A stretch of DNA of 24,105 nt from an uncultured Bariatricus sp. (GCA_934320645.1 CAKRFP010000039.1:1-24105), one strand, 5' to 3'. Shown: positions 7,535-15,485, counted from the stretch's first letter. The notes: a model not told the origin generated them from the sequence alone. Numbers and translations are program-made.

Positions 7535-7587
7535 AAAAAATCCCCCTTGTTCGTTGTATACAAAGATTGTAACGGATACAAGGGGGA
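7535..7587 (-). terminator. typA terminator whose hairpin buries the next gene's ribosome site
   Basis: On the minus strand 7587-7578 pairs with 7550-7541 (10 bp, GC-rich lower part). TTTTTT follows at 7540-7535, directly before the ATG of the PsiE-like gene. The 27-nt loop contains the palindrome TTGTATACAA (7554-7563). The shape is that of an intrinsic terminator, but its 3' arm is also the only Shine-Dalgarno of the downstream gene. Confidence 0.7.
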
Positions 7588-7622
7588 GGTGTAAAGAAAA
7601 ATCTATTCTTTTTTATTACATT

Positions 7623-9449
7623 TTACTGGAAATTGCTTCTCTTACGGAGCTTTGGATCCAGGATCTTTTTACGGATACGCAGACTCTTTGGTGTGACTTC
7701 CAGAAGTTCATCGGTGTCGATGAAGTCAAGAGCTTCTTCCAGACTGAGGATTCTCGGCGGTGTCAGCTTCAGAGCTTCATCAGCACTTGAAGAACGGGTA
7801 TTGGTAAGATGTTTGGTCTTACATACGTTCAGCTCGATATCATCTGTCTTGGCATTCTGTCCGATTACCATACCGGAGTAAACTTTTTCGCCAGGTCCGA
7901 TGAAGAGGGTTCCACGATCCTGTGCGTTGAACAGACCATAAGCAACTGCTTCACCTGTCTCAAATGCGATCAGGGATCCCTGGCTTCTGTACTGGATATC
8001 TCCTTTGTATGGAGCGTAGCAGTCAAAAGCGGTGTTCATGATACCGTTTCCTTTGGTATCAGTCAGGAATTCTCCACGGTATCCGATCAGACCTCTTGAA
8101 GGGATGGAGAATTCAAGACGTGTGTATCCGCCATTGGACATTCCCATGTTGCGGAGCTCGCCTTTTCTCTGACTTAACTTATCGATAACAGTACCTGTGA
8201 ATTCATCCGGTACATCGATGTATACCGTTTCCATTGGCTCCAGCTTCTTGCCATTTTCATCTTCTTTATAAAGAACTTCGGCTTTGCTGACTGCGAATTC
8301 GTAACCTTCACGGCGCATATTTTCAACAAGGACGGAAAGATGAAGTTCTCCACGTCCGGATACCTTGAAACTGTCGGTGTTCTCTGTCTCTTCTACACGG
8401 AGGCTGACGTCAGTGTTCAGCTCACGGAACAGACGGTCACGAAGGTGACGGGAGGTAACGAACTTTCCTTCCTGTCCGGCAAACGGGCTGTCGTTGACAA
8501 CAAACTGCATTGCGATCGTAGGCTCAGAAATCTTCTGGAACTCGATCGGAACCGGATTGTCCGGTGAACAGATGGTATCACCGATGGAAATATCTGCAAT
8601 ACCGGAGATCGCAACGATGGAACCGATGCCAGCTTCTTTTACTTCTACTTTATTCAGACCGTCAAATTCATATAATTTGCTGATCTTTACTTTTTTCTGT
8701 TTATCCGGATCATGGTGGTTCACAACAACCACATCCTGGTTGACAGAGATGGTTCCGTTATCCACTTTTCCGACACCGATACGACCAACGTATTCGTTGT
8801 AATCAATGGTGCTGATCAGCATCTGTGTACCTGCATCCGGATCACCTTCCGGAGCTGGAATGTAATCCAGGATGGTCTCAAACAGAGGAACCATATCTTT
8901 TGGCTCATCATCGACATTGTAAGTTGCATAACCGTCTCTTGCGGAAGCGAAGAGGAACGGGCAGTCAAGCTGATCGTCAGATGCGCCGAGATCGATAAGA
9001 AGTTCAAGGACTTCATCAATGACTTCATCCGGACGTGCTTCCGGACGGTCGATCTTATTGATACATACGATAACCGGCAGTTTCAGTGAAAGTGCTTTTT
9101 TCAGAACGAATTTGGTCTGTGGCATGGCACCTTCAAAAGCATCTACCAGAAGAACGACTCCGTTTACCATTTTAAGGACACGTTCAACCTCGCCACCGAA
9201 ATCGGCATGTCCTGGAGTGTCGATGATATTGATCTTTGTATCTTTATAAACGACAGCAGTGTTTTTGGAAAGAATTGTGATTCCACGTTCACGTTCGATA
9301 TCGTTGGAATCCATTACTCGTTCAGCTACTTCCTGATTCTCACGGAAAACACCGCTCTGTTTTAAAAGTTCATCTACTAATGTTGTTTTACCGTGGTCAA
9401 CATGGGCGATGATAGCGATATTTCTAATGTCTTCACGTTTTGTCTTCAT
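7623..9449 (-). CDS. typA: Ribosome-associated translational GTPase TypA/BipA
   Basis: A 608-residue translational GTPase that acts on the ribosome, mainly under stress or cold and during 50S assembly. G motifs are intact: AHVDHGKTT (15-23), RERGITI around 53-59, DTPGH (77-81), NKID (131-134) and SA in the FLFASARDG segment. EF-G-like domains II, III and V follow, then the TypA-specific C-terminal domain with RLEFSIPSRGLIGYR and TRSSSADEA. Length is typical. The ATG at 9449 follows AAGGG and starts at the canonical KREDIRNIAIIAHVDHGKTT. It probably has its own promoter at 9496-9523 and is followed by the hairpin before the PsiE-like gene. Confidence 0.97.
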   Translation of the reverse strand: MKTKREDIRNIAIIAHVDHGKTTLVDELLKQSGVFRENQEVAERVMDSNDIERERGITILSKNTAVVYKDTKINIIDTPGHADFGGEVERVLKMVNGVVLLVDAFEGAMPQTKFVLKKALSLKLPVIVCINKIDRPEARPDEVIDEVLELLIDLGASDDQLDCPFLFASARDGYATYNVDDEPKDMVPLFETILDYIPAPEGDPDAGTQMLISTIDYNEYVGRIGVGKVDNGTISVNQDVVVVNHHDPDKQKKVKISKLYEFDGLNKVEVKEAGIGSIVAISGIADISIGDTICSPDNPVPIEFQKISEPTIAMQFVVNDSPFAGQEGKFVTSRHLRDRLFRELNTDVSLRVEETENTDSFKVSGRGELHLSVLVENMRREGYEFAVSKAEVLYKEDENGKKLEPMETVYIDVPDEFTGTVIDKLSQRKGELRNMGMSNGGYTRLEFSIPSRGLIGYRGEFLTDTKGNGIMNTAFDCYAPYKGDIQYRSQGSLIAFETGEAVAYGLFNAQDRGTLFIGPGEKVYSGMVIGQNAKTDDIELNVCKTKHLTNTRSSSADEALKLTPPRILSLEEALDFIDTDELLEVTPKSLRIRKKILDPKLRKRSNFQ

Positions 9450-9495
9450 ATTCTCAAAACCCTTCTTATTACCTATTTAAAGTTACAACCCGTAT

Positions 9496-9523
9496 AGTTT
9501 ATCACATTTTCAAAAATTTACAA
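9496..9523 (-). promoter_or_regulatory. Candidate typA promoter
   Basis: On the minus strand TTGTAA (9523-9518) and TAAACT (9501-9496) are 16 bp apart, with a TGn extension before the -10. It lies about 47 nt upstream of typA. The rest of the 218-nt divergent gap (9450-9667) is A/T-rich; TTGACT at 9540-9545 may be a -35 for the opposite gene, but its -10 is poor, so I do not call that promoter. Confidence 0.5.
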
Positions 9524-9667
9524 GTAGTAAGAAAAAAATTTGACTTTCTGCAAAAAAAGATTTTACTTTTTGTTCTAAAAACTGGAAAAGCTTCATAGAT
9601 TAGATAGTGATCAAGAGTAAAAACGCGGTAAAATACGCCTGCGAAGAGGAAGGAGATTTACATTATT

Positions 9668-10312
9668 ATGTCAGATAAGATTATTGAAAATAACCAGGTA
9701 ACGATCATGGGAAAGGTAGCAACTGAATTTTCATTCAGCCATGAGGTCTTTGGAGAAGGCTTTTATATGGTAGAGGTAGAAGTGAAAAGACTGAGCAATT
9801 CAGAAGACCGTATTCCGCTGATGATCTCAGAGAGACTGATCGACGTGACACAGGATTATACCGGAGAGTATATTATGGTGCACGGACAGTTCCGCTCTTA
9901 CAACCGGCATGAAGAGCAGAAAAACCGTCTGGTATTATCCGTATTTGTACGGGAGATTTCCTTTATGGAAGAAGAACCTGACGGGACAAAGACCAACAGT
10001 ATCTGGCTGGATGGCTATATCTGCAAGGAACCGATCTACCGGAAGACACCGCTTGGAAGGGAGATCGCAGATCTTTTGCTTGCGGTTAACCGCCCATATG
10101 GAAAATCTGATTACATTCCGTGTATCTGCTGGGGGAGAAATGCAAGATATGCCTCCGGCTTTGAAGTGGGAGAGCATGTACAGCTTCTGGGAAGGATCCA
10201 GAGCAGGGAATATGTAAAACGGATTTCAGATACCGAGACAGAAAAGAGGGTTGCCTATGAAGTTTCGGTCAGTAAACTGGAAAAGACTCTGATTGACAGT
10301 GCCTGCATTTAA
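9668..10312 (+). CDS. SSB-like protein with two tandem OB-type domains
   Basis: A 214-residue protein. The C-terminal half (about 108-205) is a recognisable single-stranded-DNA-binding OB fold: LDGYICKEPIYRKTPLG, IADLLLAVNRPYG, DYIPCICWGRNARY and GEHVQLLGRIQSREY match the SSB strand pattern, including the aromatic Trp155. The N-terminal half (about 8-102) repeats a similar strand order (VTIMGKVATEF, YMVEVEVKR, GEYIMVHGQFRSY) but is diverged, so it is probably a second OB fold. There is no acidic DDDIPF-type tail, so it is not the main replicative SSB. It may bind ssDNA or RNA in an accessory role; the function is not known to me. The ATG at 9668 is 12 nt after GGAAGGAG, a rather long spacing. 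The dapA promoter lies inside the last codons. Confidence 0.75.
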   Translation: MSDKIIENNQVTIMGKVATEFSFSHEVFGEGFYMVEVEVKRLSNSEDRIPLMISERLIDVTQDYTGEYIMVHGQFRSYNRHEEQKNRLVLSVFVREISFMEEEPDGTKTNSIWLDGYICKEPIYRKTPLGREIADLLLAVNRPYGKSDYIPCICWGRNARYASGFEVGEHVQLLGRIQSREYVKRISDTETEKRVAYEVSVSKLEKTLIDSACI

Positions 10313-10321
10313 TGCTAAACT
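10293..10321 (+). promoter_or_regulatory. Strong promoter for dapA
   Basis: A perfect TTGACA (10293-10298), a 17-bp spacer, then TAAACT (10316-10321) with a TGn extension. It overlaps the end of the SSB-like gene. The leader to dapA would be about 40 nt, too short for a lysine riboswitch. Confidence 0.75.
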
Positions 10322-10368
10322 TATTTTAATCGTTTAGTATCATAAAGCAACATGTCAGGAGGAATATT

Positions 10369-11259
10369 ATGGCTATATTTACAGGATCAGGAGTGGCACT
10401 TGTAACGCCGTTTCATGAGGACGAGAGTATAAATTATGACAAACTGGATGAAATGCTGGATTACCATTGTACACATGGGACCGACAGTATTATCATCTGC
10501 GGAACAACAGGTGAATCTTCTACTTTATCAGAAGAAGAGCACATGGAATGCATCAAATTTGCGATTGAGCGTGTCAAGGGAAGAATCCCGGTGATCGCAG
10601 GTACCGGTTCCAACAGTACCTACACAACGATCCAGATGTCAAAAGAGGCAGTAGAAGACGGTGCAGACGGACTTTTGCTTGTAACACCATATTATAACAA
10701 ATGTACACAGGACGGACTGATCGCACATTATACCGCTGTTGCAAAAGAAGCAAAAGCACCAATCATCCTTTACAGTGTGGCGAGCCGTACCGGTGTGAAT
10801 ATTGCTCCGGAGACAGTTGCGACTTTACATAAGAATGTAGAAAATATTGTTGCGGTAAAAGAAGCATCAGGCAATATTTCCCAGATTTCAAAGATCATGC
10901 AGCTGACAGATGGCAAGATCGATCTGTATTCAGGCAATGATGACCAGATCGTACCGCTCCTTTCTGTTGGAGGAAAGGGTGTCATTTCGGTTCTTGCGAA
11001 TGTGGCTCCGCAGTATACACATGACATCTGTGCAAAGTTCTTTGAAGGAGATGTCAAGGGAAGCTGTAAGATGCAGCTGGATGCGATTCCGCTGATCGAG
11101 AAGTTATTCTGTGAAGTGAATCCGATTCCGGTTAAAAAGGCTTTAAATCTGATGGGATGGCAGGCAGGTCCGCTGCGTATGCCTCTGACAGAGATGACAG
11201 AAGCACATACAGCACAGCTTGCAAAAGAACTGGAAGCATTTGGAATCAAACTGGCATAA
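10369..11259 (+). CDS. dapA: 4-hydroxy-tetrahydrodipicolinate synthase
   Basis: A 296-residue TIM-barrel aldolase that condenses pyruvate with aspartate-4-semialdehyde, the first committed step to lysine and meso-diaminopimelate. K164 in VAVKEASGN is the Schiff-base lysine; T46-T47 in GTTGES, Y109 in TPYYNK, Y135 and R140 are the other active-site positions. The usual YNVPxRT segment reads YSVASRT (135-141): the proton-relay Tyr and the Arg are kept, but Asn and Pro are replaced by Ser and Ala. Length is normal. AGGAGG precedes the ATG at 10369. It has its own promoter, and dapB follows after a hairpin. No feedback element is visible in the leader. Confidence 0.97.
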   Translation: MAIFTGSGVALVTPFHEDESINYDKLDEMLDYHCTHGTDSIIICGTTGESSTLSEEEHMECIKFAIERVKGRIPVIAGTGSNSTYTTIQMSKEAVEDGADGLLLVTPYYNKCTQDGLIAHYTAVAKEAKAPIILYSVASRTGVNIAPETVATLHKNVENIVAVKEASGNISQISKIMQLTDGKIDLYSGNDDQIVPLLSVGGKGVISVLANVAPQYTHDICAKFFEGDVKGSCKMQLDAIPLIEKLFCEVNPIPVKKALNLMGWQAGPLRMPLTEMTEAHTAQLAKELEAFGIKLA

Positions 11260-11280
11260 TAAAGGGTCAGATTATAGAGA

Positions 11281-11315
11281 AAAGGGACTGACTGGAGTAT
11301 CCATCAGTTCCTTTT
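11281..11315 (+). terminator. Terminator-like hairpin between dapA and dapB
   Basis: 11281-11291 pairs with 11304-11314 (11 bp, one G-U), continued by TGGA/TCCA inside the loop with one bulged C. The T-run is short (11312-11315), so it may only partly stop transcription. An extended -10 (TGCTATACA, 11317-11325) lies directly after it and might restart transcription for dapB, but it lacks a matching -35. Confidence 0.55.
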
Positions 11316-11378
11316 GTGCTATACAGGAATTTGTGAAAAGATACACAAGAACATAGAGATAACAAGGAGGAATACAAA

Positions 11379-12137
11379 ATGGTTAAGGCAATTATGCATG
11401 GATGTAACGGAAAAATGGGACAGGTGATCTCAGGACTTGTAAAGGAGGATGATGTGATCGAGATCGTGGCAGGTATTGATAAATTTACCGGAATCGAGAA
11501 TCCATATCCGGTATTTACAAGCCTTGCAGAGTGTGATGTGCAGGCAGATGTTGTTATTGATTTCTCAAACGCAGCAGCAGTTGATGAGCTTCTGGATGTA
11601 TGTGTGGAGAAAACGCTTCCGGTTGTTCTTTGCACAACAGGACTTTCAGAGGAACAGCTTGCAAAGGTGAAAGAAGCAGGAGAAAAAGTGGCGGTTCTCC
11701 GCTCTGCAAATATGTCGCTGGGAGTCAATCTTCTGATGAAGCTTTTAAAGGATGCAGCAAAGGTTCTTGCTCCGGCAGGCTTTGATATTGAAATTGTAGA
11801 AAAACATCATAATCAGAAAGTTGATGCTCCAAGTGGAACTGCGATCGCACTTGCGGATTCGATTAATGAAGCGATGGCTGACCAGTATGTATACAATTAT
11901 GACCGCAGCCATGAACGAAAAAAACGTGAGAAAAACGAAATCGGGATCGTTGCAGTACGTGGAGGTACGATCGTTGGACAGCATGACGTCATCTTTGCGG
12001 GGGCAGATGAAGTGATCGAATTCCACCACACTGCATATTCAAAAGCAATTTTTGGAAAAGGTGCAGTAGAAGCTGCCAAATTCCTGGCTGGAAAACCGGC
12101 AGGAATGTACGATATGAGTGATGTGATCGGACTGTAA
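11379..12137 (+). CDS. dapB: 4-hydroxy-tetrahydrodipicolinate reductase
   Basis: A 252-residue NAD(P)H-dependent reductase acting directly after DapA in the lysine/diaminopimelate branch. The nucleotide-binding loop is GCNGKMG (8-14); the catalytic segment EKHHNQKVDAPSGTA (141-155) holds H143, H144 and K147, and the SGT binds the substrate carboxylate. CTTGLS (85-90) and RSANMSLGVN (108-117) are further family signatures. Length is slightly short but within the family range. AAGGAGG lies 8 nt before the ATG at 11379. It lies 119 nt after dapA behind a hairpin and 34 nt before fbp, so it may be read with either. Confidence 0.97.
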   Translation: MVKAIMHGCNGKMGQVISGLVKEDDVIEIVAGIDKFTGIENPYPVFTSLAECDVQADVVIDFSNAAAVDELLDVCVEKTLPVVLCTTGLSEEQLAKVKEAGEKVAVLRSANMSLGVNLLMKLLKDAAKVLAPAGFDIEIVEKHHNQKVDAPSGTAIALADSINEAMADQYVYNYDRSHERKKREKNEIGIVAVRGGTIVGQHDVIFAGADEVIEFHHTAYSKAIFGKGAVEAAKFLAGKPAGMYDMSDVIGL

Positions 12138-12171
12138 GCAGAAAAAGCTTTTGCACAAGAGGGAGGAAGTT

Positions 12172-14124
12172 ATGAAAGCATTAGAGGAGAAATATCTGGA
12201 AGGGCTGGCGGAATTATTTCCGTCTATCGCAGCAGCGTCCACAGAGATCATCAACTTACAGGCCATTGTGAATCTGCCGAAGGGAACCGAACATTTCCTG
12301 ACGGATATTCACGGAGAATACGAAGCGTTTGCCCATGTGCTGAAGAATGGGTCGGGCTCGGTAAAGCGTAAGATCGATGACGTATTTGCGAATACCATGA
12401 GCAGCAGGGACAAGCAGACCCTTGCCACACTGATTTATTATCCGCGGGAGAAGATGGAGCGGATCCGGGAAGAAGAACCAAATATGGATGACTGGTATAA
12501 GATCATGCTATACCGGCTGATCGAGGTGGCAAAGCGTTCGGCAAGCAAATATACCAGATCCAAGGTCAGAAAAGCGCTCCCGAAGGATTTTGCATATGTG
12601 ATTGAGGAGCTGATCACAGAAAAGTCAGGAATGACGGATAAAGGATCTTATTATAATTCGATCATCAGTACGATCATTCGGATCGGAAGAGCGGAGGAGT
12701 TTATTGTAGCGTTGTGTGAGCTGATCCAGCGTCTGGTTGTGGATCATTTGCATATTGTCGGTGACATTTATGACAGAGGTCCGGGACCGAATCTGATCAT
12801 GGACAAGCTGATGGAATATCATTCTGTGGATATCCAGTGGGGGAATCATGATATTCTGTGGATGGGAGCGGCAACAGGGCAGAAATGTTGTATTGCGAAT
12901 GTAATCCGTATCTGCGCACGCTATGGCAATCTGGATATTCTGGAAGATGGATATGGGATCAATCTGCTTCCGCTTGCAACTTTTGCATGGAAGCAGTATG
13001 CAAAGGATCCGTGTGAATGCTTTAAATTAAAAGGGCAGGACAACTGTAAACCACAGGAGATGGAACTGAATATGAAGATGCATAAGGCAATTTCGGTCAT
13101 TCAGTTCAAAGTAGAAGGACAGGTGTCTGGGCTTTATCCGGAATTTGGTTTTCAGAACAGAAATTTTCTGGATAAGATCAACTACGAAGATGGTACGGTT
13201 ATGGTAGATGGAAAGCGTTATCAGCTTCTGGATGATTATTTTCCGACAATAGATCCAAAGAATCCATATCAGCTTTCTACAGAGGAAGAAGAGATCGTGG
13301 ACCGTCTGGTGAAGGCATTCCAGAACTGTGAGAAACTGCAGTGTCATATGCGTTTTCTTCTGAATAAAGGAAGTCTCTACAAGATTTACAATTCCAATCT
13401 GCTGTATCATGGCTGTGTTCCACTGAACGATGATGGAACGCTCAGAACGGTAAAGATATACGGAAAAAGCTATCGGGGAAGAGCGCTCTATGATGTGATG
13501 GAGTCCTATGTGAGAAAAGGATTTTTTGCAGTGGATCCGGAAGAAAGAAGAAAAGGACGTGACTTGCTGTGGTACATCTGGCAGGGCAAAAATTCTCCGC
13601 TTTTCGGCAAAGATAAGATGGCGACTTTTGAACGGTATTTCCTTGCGGAAAAGGAACTGTGGAAAGAGAATAAGAATGCGTATTATCTTCTTCTTGAAGA
13701 TGAAAATGTGATGAACGGAATTCTGGATGAATTCGGACTGGACCGGGAGATTTCGCACATTATTAACGGACATGTTCCAGTGAAGACGAAGAATGGAGAG
13801 AATCCGGTCAAGTGCAGTGGAAAGGTGCTTGTAATTGATGGCGGATTTTCAAAAGCTTACCAGAAAGAGACCGGAATTGCAGGATATACACTGATCTACA
13901 ATTCTTATGGTCTGATCCTTGCAGCACATGATCCGTTTGAGTCGACGGAGGCAGCTATTGAAAAAGAACGGGATATCCATTCGGACAGTGTGATCGTAAA
14001 GCGGACACTTGAACGCAAGACGGTAGGAGATACTGATGTGGGAAAAGCATTAAAAGAGCGGATACAGGATCTGGAAGAACTGCTGGATGCGTACAGAAGT
14101 GGCCGCATCATTGAAAAAATTTAA
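12172..14124 (+). CDS. fbp: Fructose-1,6-bisphosphatase, class III (Firmicute type)
   Basis: A 650-residue enzyme that hydrolyses fructose-1,6-bisphosphate to fructose-6-phosphate in gluconeogenesis. It belongs to the metallophosphatase-type FBPase III found in Firmicutes, not the FBPase I family. Metal-site motifs are D45-I-H47, GDIYDRG (197-203) and GNHD (224-227), with a late histidine in INGHVPVK. Length matches the ~640-670 residues typical of the class. I chose the ATG at 12172 because GGGAGG is 5 nt upstream; the in-frame TTG at 12151 has no ribosome site. It follows dapB by 34 nt with no clear terminator between them, although the two are functionally unrelated. Confidence 0.97.
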   Translation: MKALEEKYLEGLAELFPSIAAASTEIINLQAIVNLPKGTEHFLTDIHGEYEAFAHVLKNGSGSVKRKIDDVFANTMSSRDKQTLATLIYYPREKMERIREEEPNMDDWYKIMLYRLIEVAKRSASKYTRSKVRKALPKDFAYVIEELITEKSGMTDKGSYYNSIISTIIRIGRAEEFIVALCELIQRLVVDHLHIVGDIYDRGPGPNLIMDKLMEYHSVDIQWGNHDILWMGAATGQKCCIANVIRICARYGNLDILEDGYGINLLPLATFAWKQYAKDPCECFKLKGQDNCKPQEMELNMKMHKAISVIQFKVEGQVSGLYPEFGFQNRNFLDKINYEDGTVMVDGKRYQLLDDYFPTIDPKNPYQLSTEEEEIVDRLVKAFQNCEKLQCHMRFLLNKGSLYKIYNSNLLYHGCVPLNDDGTLRTVKIYGKSYRGRALYDVMESYVRKGFFAVDPEERRKGRDLLWYIWQGKNSPLFGKDKMATFERYFLAEKELWKENKNAYYLLLEDENVMNGILDEFGLDREISHIINGHVPVKTKNGENPVKCSGKVLVIDGGFSKAYQKETGIAGYTLIYNSYGLILAAHDPFESTEAAIEKERDIHSDSVIVKRTLERKTVGDTDVGKALKERIQDLEELLDAYRSGRIIEKI

Positions 14125-14138
14125 AAAACAGGTATAGA
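14111..14138 (+). promoter_or_regulatory. Candidate promoter for the small lipoprotein gene
   Basis: TTGAAA (14111-14116), a 16-bp spacer and TATAGA (14133-14138) overlap the last codons of fbp. The transcript would begin with the inverted repeat at 14141-14188. Confidence 0.4.
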
Positions 14139-14140
14139 AA

Positions 14141-14188
14141 TCCTTTTTCTGCGGATAGTAATAGCACAAGTATTTTACAGAAAAAGGA
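14141..14188 (+). promoter_or_regulatory. 11-bp inverted repeat covering the ribosome site of the small lipoprotein gene
   Basis: 14141-14151 pairs perfectly with 14178-14188. The 3' arm (CAGAAAAAGGA) contains most of the Shine-Dalgarno GGAG at 14186-14189, 9 nt before the ATG at 14199. There is no T-run after it, so it is not an intrinsic terminator. The loop is 26 nt. Confidence 0.5.
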
Positions 14189-14198
14189 GAATTGCAAC

Positions 14199-14552
14199 AT
14201 GAAATATCTAAGAAGAATGGCTCTTGTTTTTACCTGCATGATGCTGATGGGAGGAATCACAGCGTGTGGAAATGGTGATAACGCGGCGGTTCCTGACAAT
14301 AACACCGGTGGGACAAACCAGAATGGAACGGTAAACGATGCGACAAACGGAAATGACACCTTGAATGGAAATGATGCGGCCGGTACAAACGGAGCAGGAA
14401 ATGACGGGGCAGCCGGAAACATTGTGGACGATATCGGAGACGGTGTGGATGATGCAGTGGATGACGTGGAAAACGGAGTCGATGATATGACAAGAGATGG
14501 AGCAAATAACCAGAATGTAAATGACAATCATACGATAGATGGTCAGGAATAA
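14199..14552 (+). CDS. Small Asn/Gly/Asp-rich lipoprotein, unknown function
   Basis: A 117-residue predicted lipoprotein. A basic head (KYLRR) and hydrophobic stretch (7-19) end in a lipobox I20-T-A-C23, so C23 should be lipidated and the protein held on the outer face of the membrane. The mature part is low-complexity: many Asn, Gly, Asp, Ala and Thr residues, then an acidic stretch (about 72-100) with repeated DDxxD/DDVxN patterns. No enzyme domain is visible. It may be a surface or spacer lipoprotein, and metal binding by the acidic stretch is only a guess. The ribosome site GGAG (14186-14189) is good but lies in a stem, and a strong terminator follows. Confidence 0.75.
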   Translation: MKYLRRMALVFTCMMLMGGITACGNGDNAAVPDNNTGGTNQNGTVNDATNGNDTLNGNDAAGTNGAGNDGAAGNIVDDIGDGVDDAVDDVENGVDDMTRDGANNQNVNDNHTIDGQE

Positions 14553-14555
14553 GAG

Positions 14556-14592
14556 AAAGGCAGGGCTTTGTGGAAAAAGTCCTGCCTTTTTT
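14556..14592 (+). terminator. Intrinsic terminator after the small lipoprotein gene
   Basis: 14556-14564 pairs with 14581-14589, with an inner CTTT/AAAG extension, followed by TTTTTT (14587-14592). A canonical GC stem with a U-tract. Confidence 0.88.
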
Positions 14593-14625
14593 ACAGACAA
14601 AAGGTGGTAAAATGTCCGCGGGTGT

Positions 14626-14633
14626 GATACAAT
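14626..14633 (+). promoter_or_regulatory. Candidate extended -10 promoter for hisA
   Basis: TGATACAAT is a TACAAT box with a TGn extension, located after the terminator and about 45 nt before the hisA ATG. The -35 region (around 14605) is a poor match. Confidence 0.45.
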
Positions 14634-14677
14634 ATGACAGTATGTGAAGACAAAAATAGAAAAAACTGGAGGATTTC

Positions 14678-15451
14678 ATGAAATTTCGACCATGTATAGA
14701 TATTCACAATGGTGCGGTCAAGCAGATTGTGGGCGGAAGTCTGAAGGATGCAGGAAATGCAGCAGTAGAGAATTACATATCCAGGCAGGATGCAGATTAT
14801 TATGCAAAGATGTATCAAAGAGACGGACTTGCCGGCGGTCATATTATTCTGCTGAATCCACCTTCATCCGAATATTATGAAGCAACAAAGGCGCAGGCAC
14901 TGAAGGCGCTGCACGCCTATCCGGGCGGAATGCAGATTGGCGGAGGAATTACTGCAGAGAATGCGGCTGAGTATCTGGAAGAGGGGGCAAGCCATGTGAT
15001 TGTGACATCCTATGTGTTTCAGGATGGACAGGTGCGATATGACCGGCTGAACCGGTTGAAAAAGGCAGTAGGGAAAGAGCACGTGGTACTGGACTTGAGC
15101 TGCCGGAGACGGGAGAACAGCTATTTTATTGTGACCAACAGATGGCAGACATTTACTGAGGTAAGATTGACAGTGGACGTTCTGGAAGAGTTGTCCGGAT
15201 GGTGTGATGAATTCCTGATTCACGGTGTGGATGTAGAAGGAAAAGCATCCGGTACGGAAGCAGAGCTGGTTCAGATGCTGGCAGCGTGGAGAGGACTTCC
15301 GATCACTTATGCCGGTGGAATCGGAAGCATGGAGGATCTGCGGGAGTTTGCACGGATCAGCGGCGGAAAACTGGATTATACGATCGGCAGTGCACTGGAT
15401 CTTTTCGGCGGAAAGATTCCGTATGAGGAGTTGGCAGGAGCAGCAAAATAA
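14678..15451 (+). CDS. hisA: Phosphoribosylformimino-5-aminoimidazole carboxamide ribotide isomerase, eukaryotic-type HisA
   Basis: A 257-residue TIM-barrel isomerase (ProFAR isomerase, fourth step of histidine synthesis). The opening FRPCIDIHNGAVKQIVGG (3-20) closely matches yeast HIS6-type proteins rather than ordinary bacterial HisA. D8 is the general acid/base on strand 1. Phosphate loops are QIGGGIT (86-92) and YAGGIGSMEDL (211-221), with TIGSALDLFGGK near the end, and IHGVDVEGK (181-189) lies on the strand-6 region. No other his genes are near; it stands alone between a terminator and the secA promoter. GGAGG precedes the ATG at 14678. Alternative: a HisA/HisF-like enzyme of another pathway, which I think unlikely given the HIS6-type signature. 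Confidence 0.88.
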   Translation: MKFRPCIDIHNGAVKQIVGGSLKDAGNAAVENYISRQDADYYAKMYQRDGLAGGHIILLNPPSSEYYEATKAQALKALHAYPGGMQIGGGITAENAAEYLEEGASHVIVTSYVFQDGQVRYDRLNRLKKAVGKEHVVLDLSCRRRENSYFIVTNRWQTFTEVRLTVDVLEELSGWCDEFLIHGVDVEGKASGTEAELVQMLAAWRGLPITYAGGIGSMEDLREFARISGGKLDYTIGSALDLFGGKIPYEELAGAAK

Positions 15452-15456
15452 ACTAA

Positions 15457-15485
15457 TTGAAGAATAAAAGAAATGGTGCTACAAT
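15457..15485 (+). promoter_or_regulatory. Promoter of the secA-prfB-pheB-hom-lysC operon
   Basis: TTGAAG (15457-15462) and TACAAT (15480-15485) are separated by exactly 17 bp, directly after the hisA stop. Transcription would begin near 15492, giving a leader of about 75 nt. No further terminator is visible until 22240. Confidence 0.75.

Noticed and set aside
10313..10368. Lysine riboswitch or T-box before dapA
   Set aside because: The gap is only 56 nt, with a weak hairpin near 10314-10340; far too short for either element.
13027..13773. Long minus-strand open frame opposite fbp
   Set aside because: It lies wholly inside the certain fbp gene, has no ribosome site or recognisable domain, and reflects codon bias of the true strand.
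14108..14679. Minus-strand frames opposite the small lipoprotein gene
   Set aside because: The plus frame has a signal peptide, lipobox, ribosome site and terminator; the minus frames are low-complexity mirror images.
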